Shown here: positions 35,865 to 37,151 of the stretch, piece by piece
Numbering within the stretch: position 1 is the first letter of the stretch
How the letters are laid out: every line of letters starts with the position of its first letter
NCBI GenBank assembly: GCA_016213725.1
Contig: JACQZS010000169.1
Span: 1 to 37,151 of the forward strand
Length of the DNA: 37,151 bases
From: Acidobacteriota bacterium
GTDB lineage: Bacteria; Acidobacteriota; Terriglobia; Bryobacterales; Bryobacteraceae
Direction of reading: 5' to 3'
Position numbers and translations under genes: made by a program
The notes under the pieces: generated by a model
Databases searched by the model: none
What the model was told of the DNA's origin: nothing
What the model saw: the letters and a program-made list of their open reading frames with translations, nothing else

Positions 35865-37151
35865 ACTGTCTCCTGCGATAGATGTTGGGAAGCGATGTAG
35901 GCTTCCACGGCCGCTGCCGCCAGCGCCGCGGCCAATAGCCACAACGCCAGTGATGACTTCGCCTGATCCTGCGCCGCGCCGCCCGGCCCGCCCTGCGCCG
36001 GCGCTCCGCCTGCCCACAATTCGGCGGAGTCCTTGGGCATCGGCTCCAGATCGGATTCCCGCGGATCGATGTTCGCCGCGATCATCTGGGACTTGCCCGC
36101 TCCGCGGCGCACCTCCCAGAACCCCGCCCGCGTCATCGTCAGCGGCACTCCCTTGGCCGACTCCTCCAGCGACAGCGCCCGCTGCCCGTCCGGATCCAGC
36201 GCCTCAAATGACCTCGACGCGCCGGCGGGAAAATCGATGGCGCTATCCACCGTCACATCCAACGCCGCCTGCTGCCAGCCGCTCAGCCGGTGCGCGGCTT
36301 GTTCCATAAACGGCACGAAGGACGGATTCACCGGCAGGTCGTTGCCCAGATTGTCCAGCGTCGACGCCAGCACCATCACCCGCCCCGCTCCCACGCTCTG
36401 CTCCATCAACACTGGCGTGGACGCGGCCAGCCGCGCATGCACGCTCGCCTGCCCCGGCTCCACTTCGAACACCTGGTAGAAGCGCACGCCCTCCCACTGC
36501 GAAGAGCGCGCCAGCGGCGGATACGACGCATCCGTCGCGCCCAATGCCAGAAACCTCTCGCCGTCCCTCGAAGCGAAGCGGGAACCGAGAATCCTCTGCC
36601 CTGTCACGGGCACGCGGCCAGCCGCGGACACCACCGGACCCACCGCAATCAGCACGGCCCCGCCCCGCCTCACATAGTCCGTCGCCGCCGGCTCCGGCGG
36701 CAGCGCATCGGCCGCAATCACGAACGCTGCGTCGTTGAGACTCTCTGACCGCACCACCGTATACGCGCCGGCCGCGGCAGACTCCAAAGCGCTCTGCGCA
36801 TACAGCTCCGAGCGCGGTGAGCCGAAAAACACCACACGCCGCGGGTCCGTCCGCTCGATGGCGAACCAATGCCGGTCATCCGCGGCCAGCGCGTCCCCGC
36901 CTTCGAGAATCACGGCGCAGCGTGAGAAGCCATAAGGAATATCTGGCCCCTCGAACTCCACCTTCGCCCTTCCGGCCGGCGGCACCTCCACCGTCTTCGT
37001 GGCCGCCAACCTGCCATTCACTTCCAGCGAAACGCTCTTCCGCGCCGCCTCGGTATGAAAACCCGCCACCGTCGCCTGAATTCGCGCGCCGCGGCCGGCG
37101 CGCACTCGCGCCGGCGCCGTGACGCTCTCCACGGTCCAGTTCGCCGCCGGC
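35861..37151 (-). CDS. BatA/vWA-like membrane protein, C-terminal part (cut by window edge)
   Basis: 429 residues are visible, running off the window end with no start. The N-terminal part seen is a CARDB-like beta domain (SLEVNGRLAATKTVEVPPAGRAKVEFEG). It is followed by a flavodoxin/GATase-like segment (RRVVFFGSPRSELYAQSALESA, then FVIAADALPPEPAATDYVRRGGAVLIAVG) and a C-terminal transmembrane helix (LWLLAAALAAAAVEAYIASQ). This is the tail of BatA-like proteins, whose missing N-terminus normally has two helices and a von Willebrand A domain. The stop overlaps the DUF4175 start by 4 nt. A MoxR ATPase and a DUF58 protein would be expected upstream of the window edge. Confidence 0.82.

Overview
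The window looks like a chromosomal segment of an acidobacterium of the Solibacter/Bryobacter/Paludibaculum kind (Bryobacterales). This is inferred from gene content and not from a marker gene. The GC content is high and coding is dense. Several sugar-metabolism proteins carry twin-arginine signals (Gfo/Idh/MocA oxidoreductase, TIM-barrel isomerase, DUF362 protein). There is a GntR-ABC-permease operon, and a BatA/DUF4175/DUF4159 operon. No rRNA, tRNA, CRISPR array, insertion sequence or phage gene was seen. I recognise 33 protein genes, two of them cut by the window edges.

Layout. 1-311 (-): start of a secreted amidohydrolase. 342-1439 (+): DUF362 protein, convergent with an unrecognised secreted protein (1424-2791, -). 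2850-4121 (+): LarA-like nickel-pincer racemase. 4132-8377 (-): four-gene surface-sugar operon (glycosyltransferase-methyltransferase fusion, glucose-dehydrogenase-like MDR enzyme, sugar isomerase, NDP-sugar epimerase). 8561-8791 (+): Flp-type pilin behind a structured leader, facing a DUF5658 membrane protein (8801-9163, -). 9371-12674 (-): MBL/beta-CASP nuclease, isoprenylcysteine-methyltransferase-like protein, heptosyltransferase-like GT9 and a degenerate nucleotidyltransferase. 12767-14275 (+): putative glycoside hydrolase. 14318-18751 (+): GntR regulator, ABC ATPase and two tandem paralogous permeases behind a palindromic promoter. 18753-22508 (-): Tat oxidoreductase, Tat sugar isomerase, DNPH1/Rcl-like hydrolase and outer-membrane barrel. 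22682-25977 (+): GpgS-like glycosyltransferase, a second glycosyltransferase and an MscS-like channel, convergent across a strong hairpin with a mannosyl-3-phosphoglycerate-phosphatase-like HAD enzyme (26025-26816, -). 26914-31422 (+): sensor kinase, response regulator and secreted GH36 alpha-galactosidase. 31416-37151 (-): BatA-like protein (partial), DUF4175 protein with Gln-rich repeats, and DUF4159 protein.

How the parts work together. The clearest pathway is 22.7-26.8 kb: a GpgS-like synthase, a glycosyl-phosphoglycerate phosphatase and an osmotic channel suggest synthesis and handling of a glucosylglycerate-type compatible solute, and the second glycosyltransferase may extend the sugar. 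The 4-8 kb and 10-12.7 kb operons look like surface polysaccharide or LPS decoration. The 14-19 kb operon is a self-regulated export/stress system. The 18.7-22.5 kb and 26.9-31.4 kb blocks fit periplasmic carbohydrate use.

The most interesting leads are: a repeated -10-like hexamer 6 nt before start codons, suggesting leaderless mRNAs; nested palindromes in the GntR promoter; the partly riboswitch-like pilin leader; the second glycosyltransferase of the solute cluster; the nucleotidyltransferase that has lost its HxGH motif; and the LarA-like enzyme whose His-Lys-His spacing matches LarA exactly. All family assignments were made by eye without database searches.
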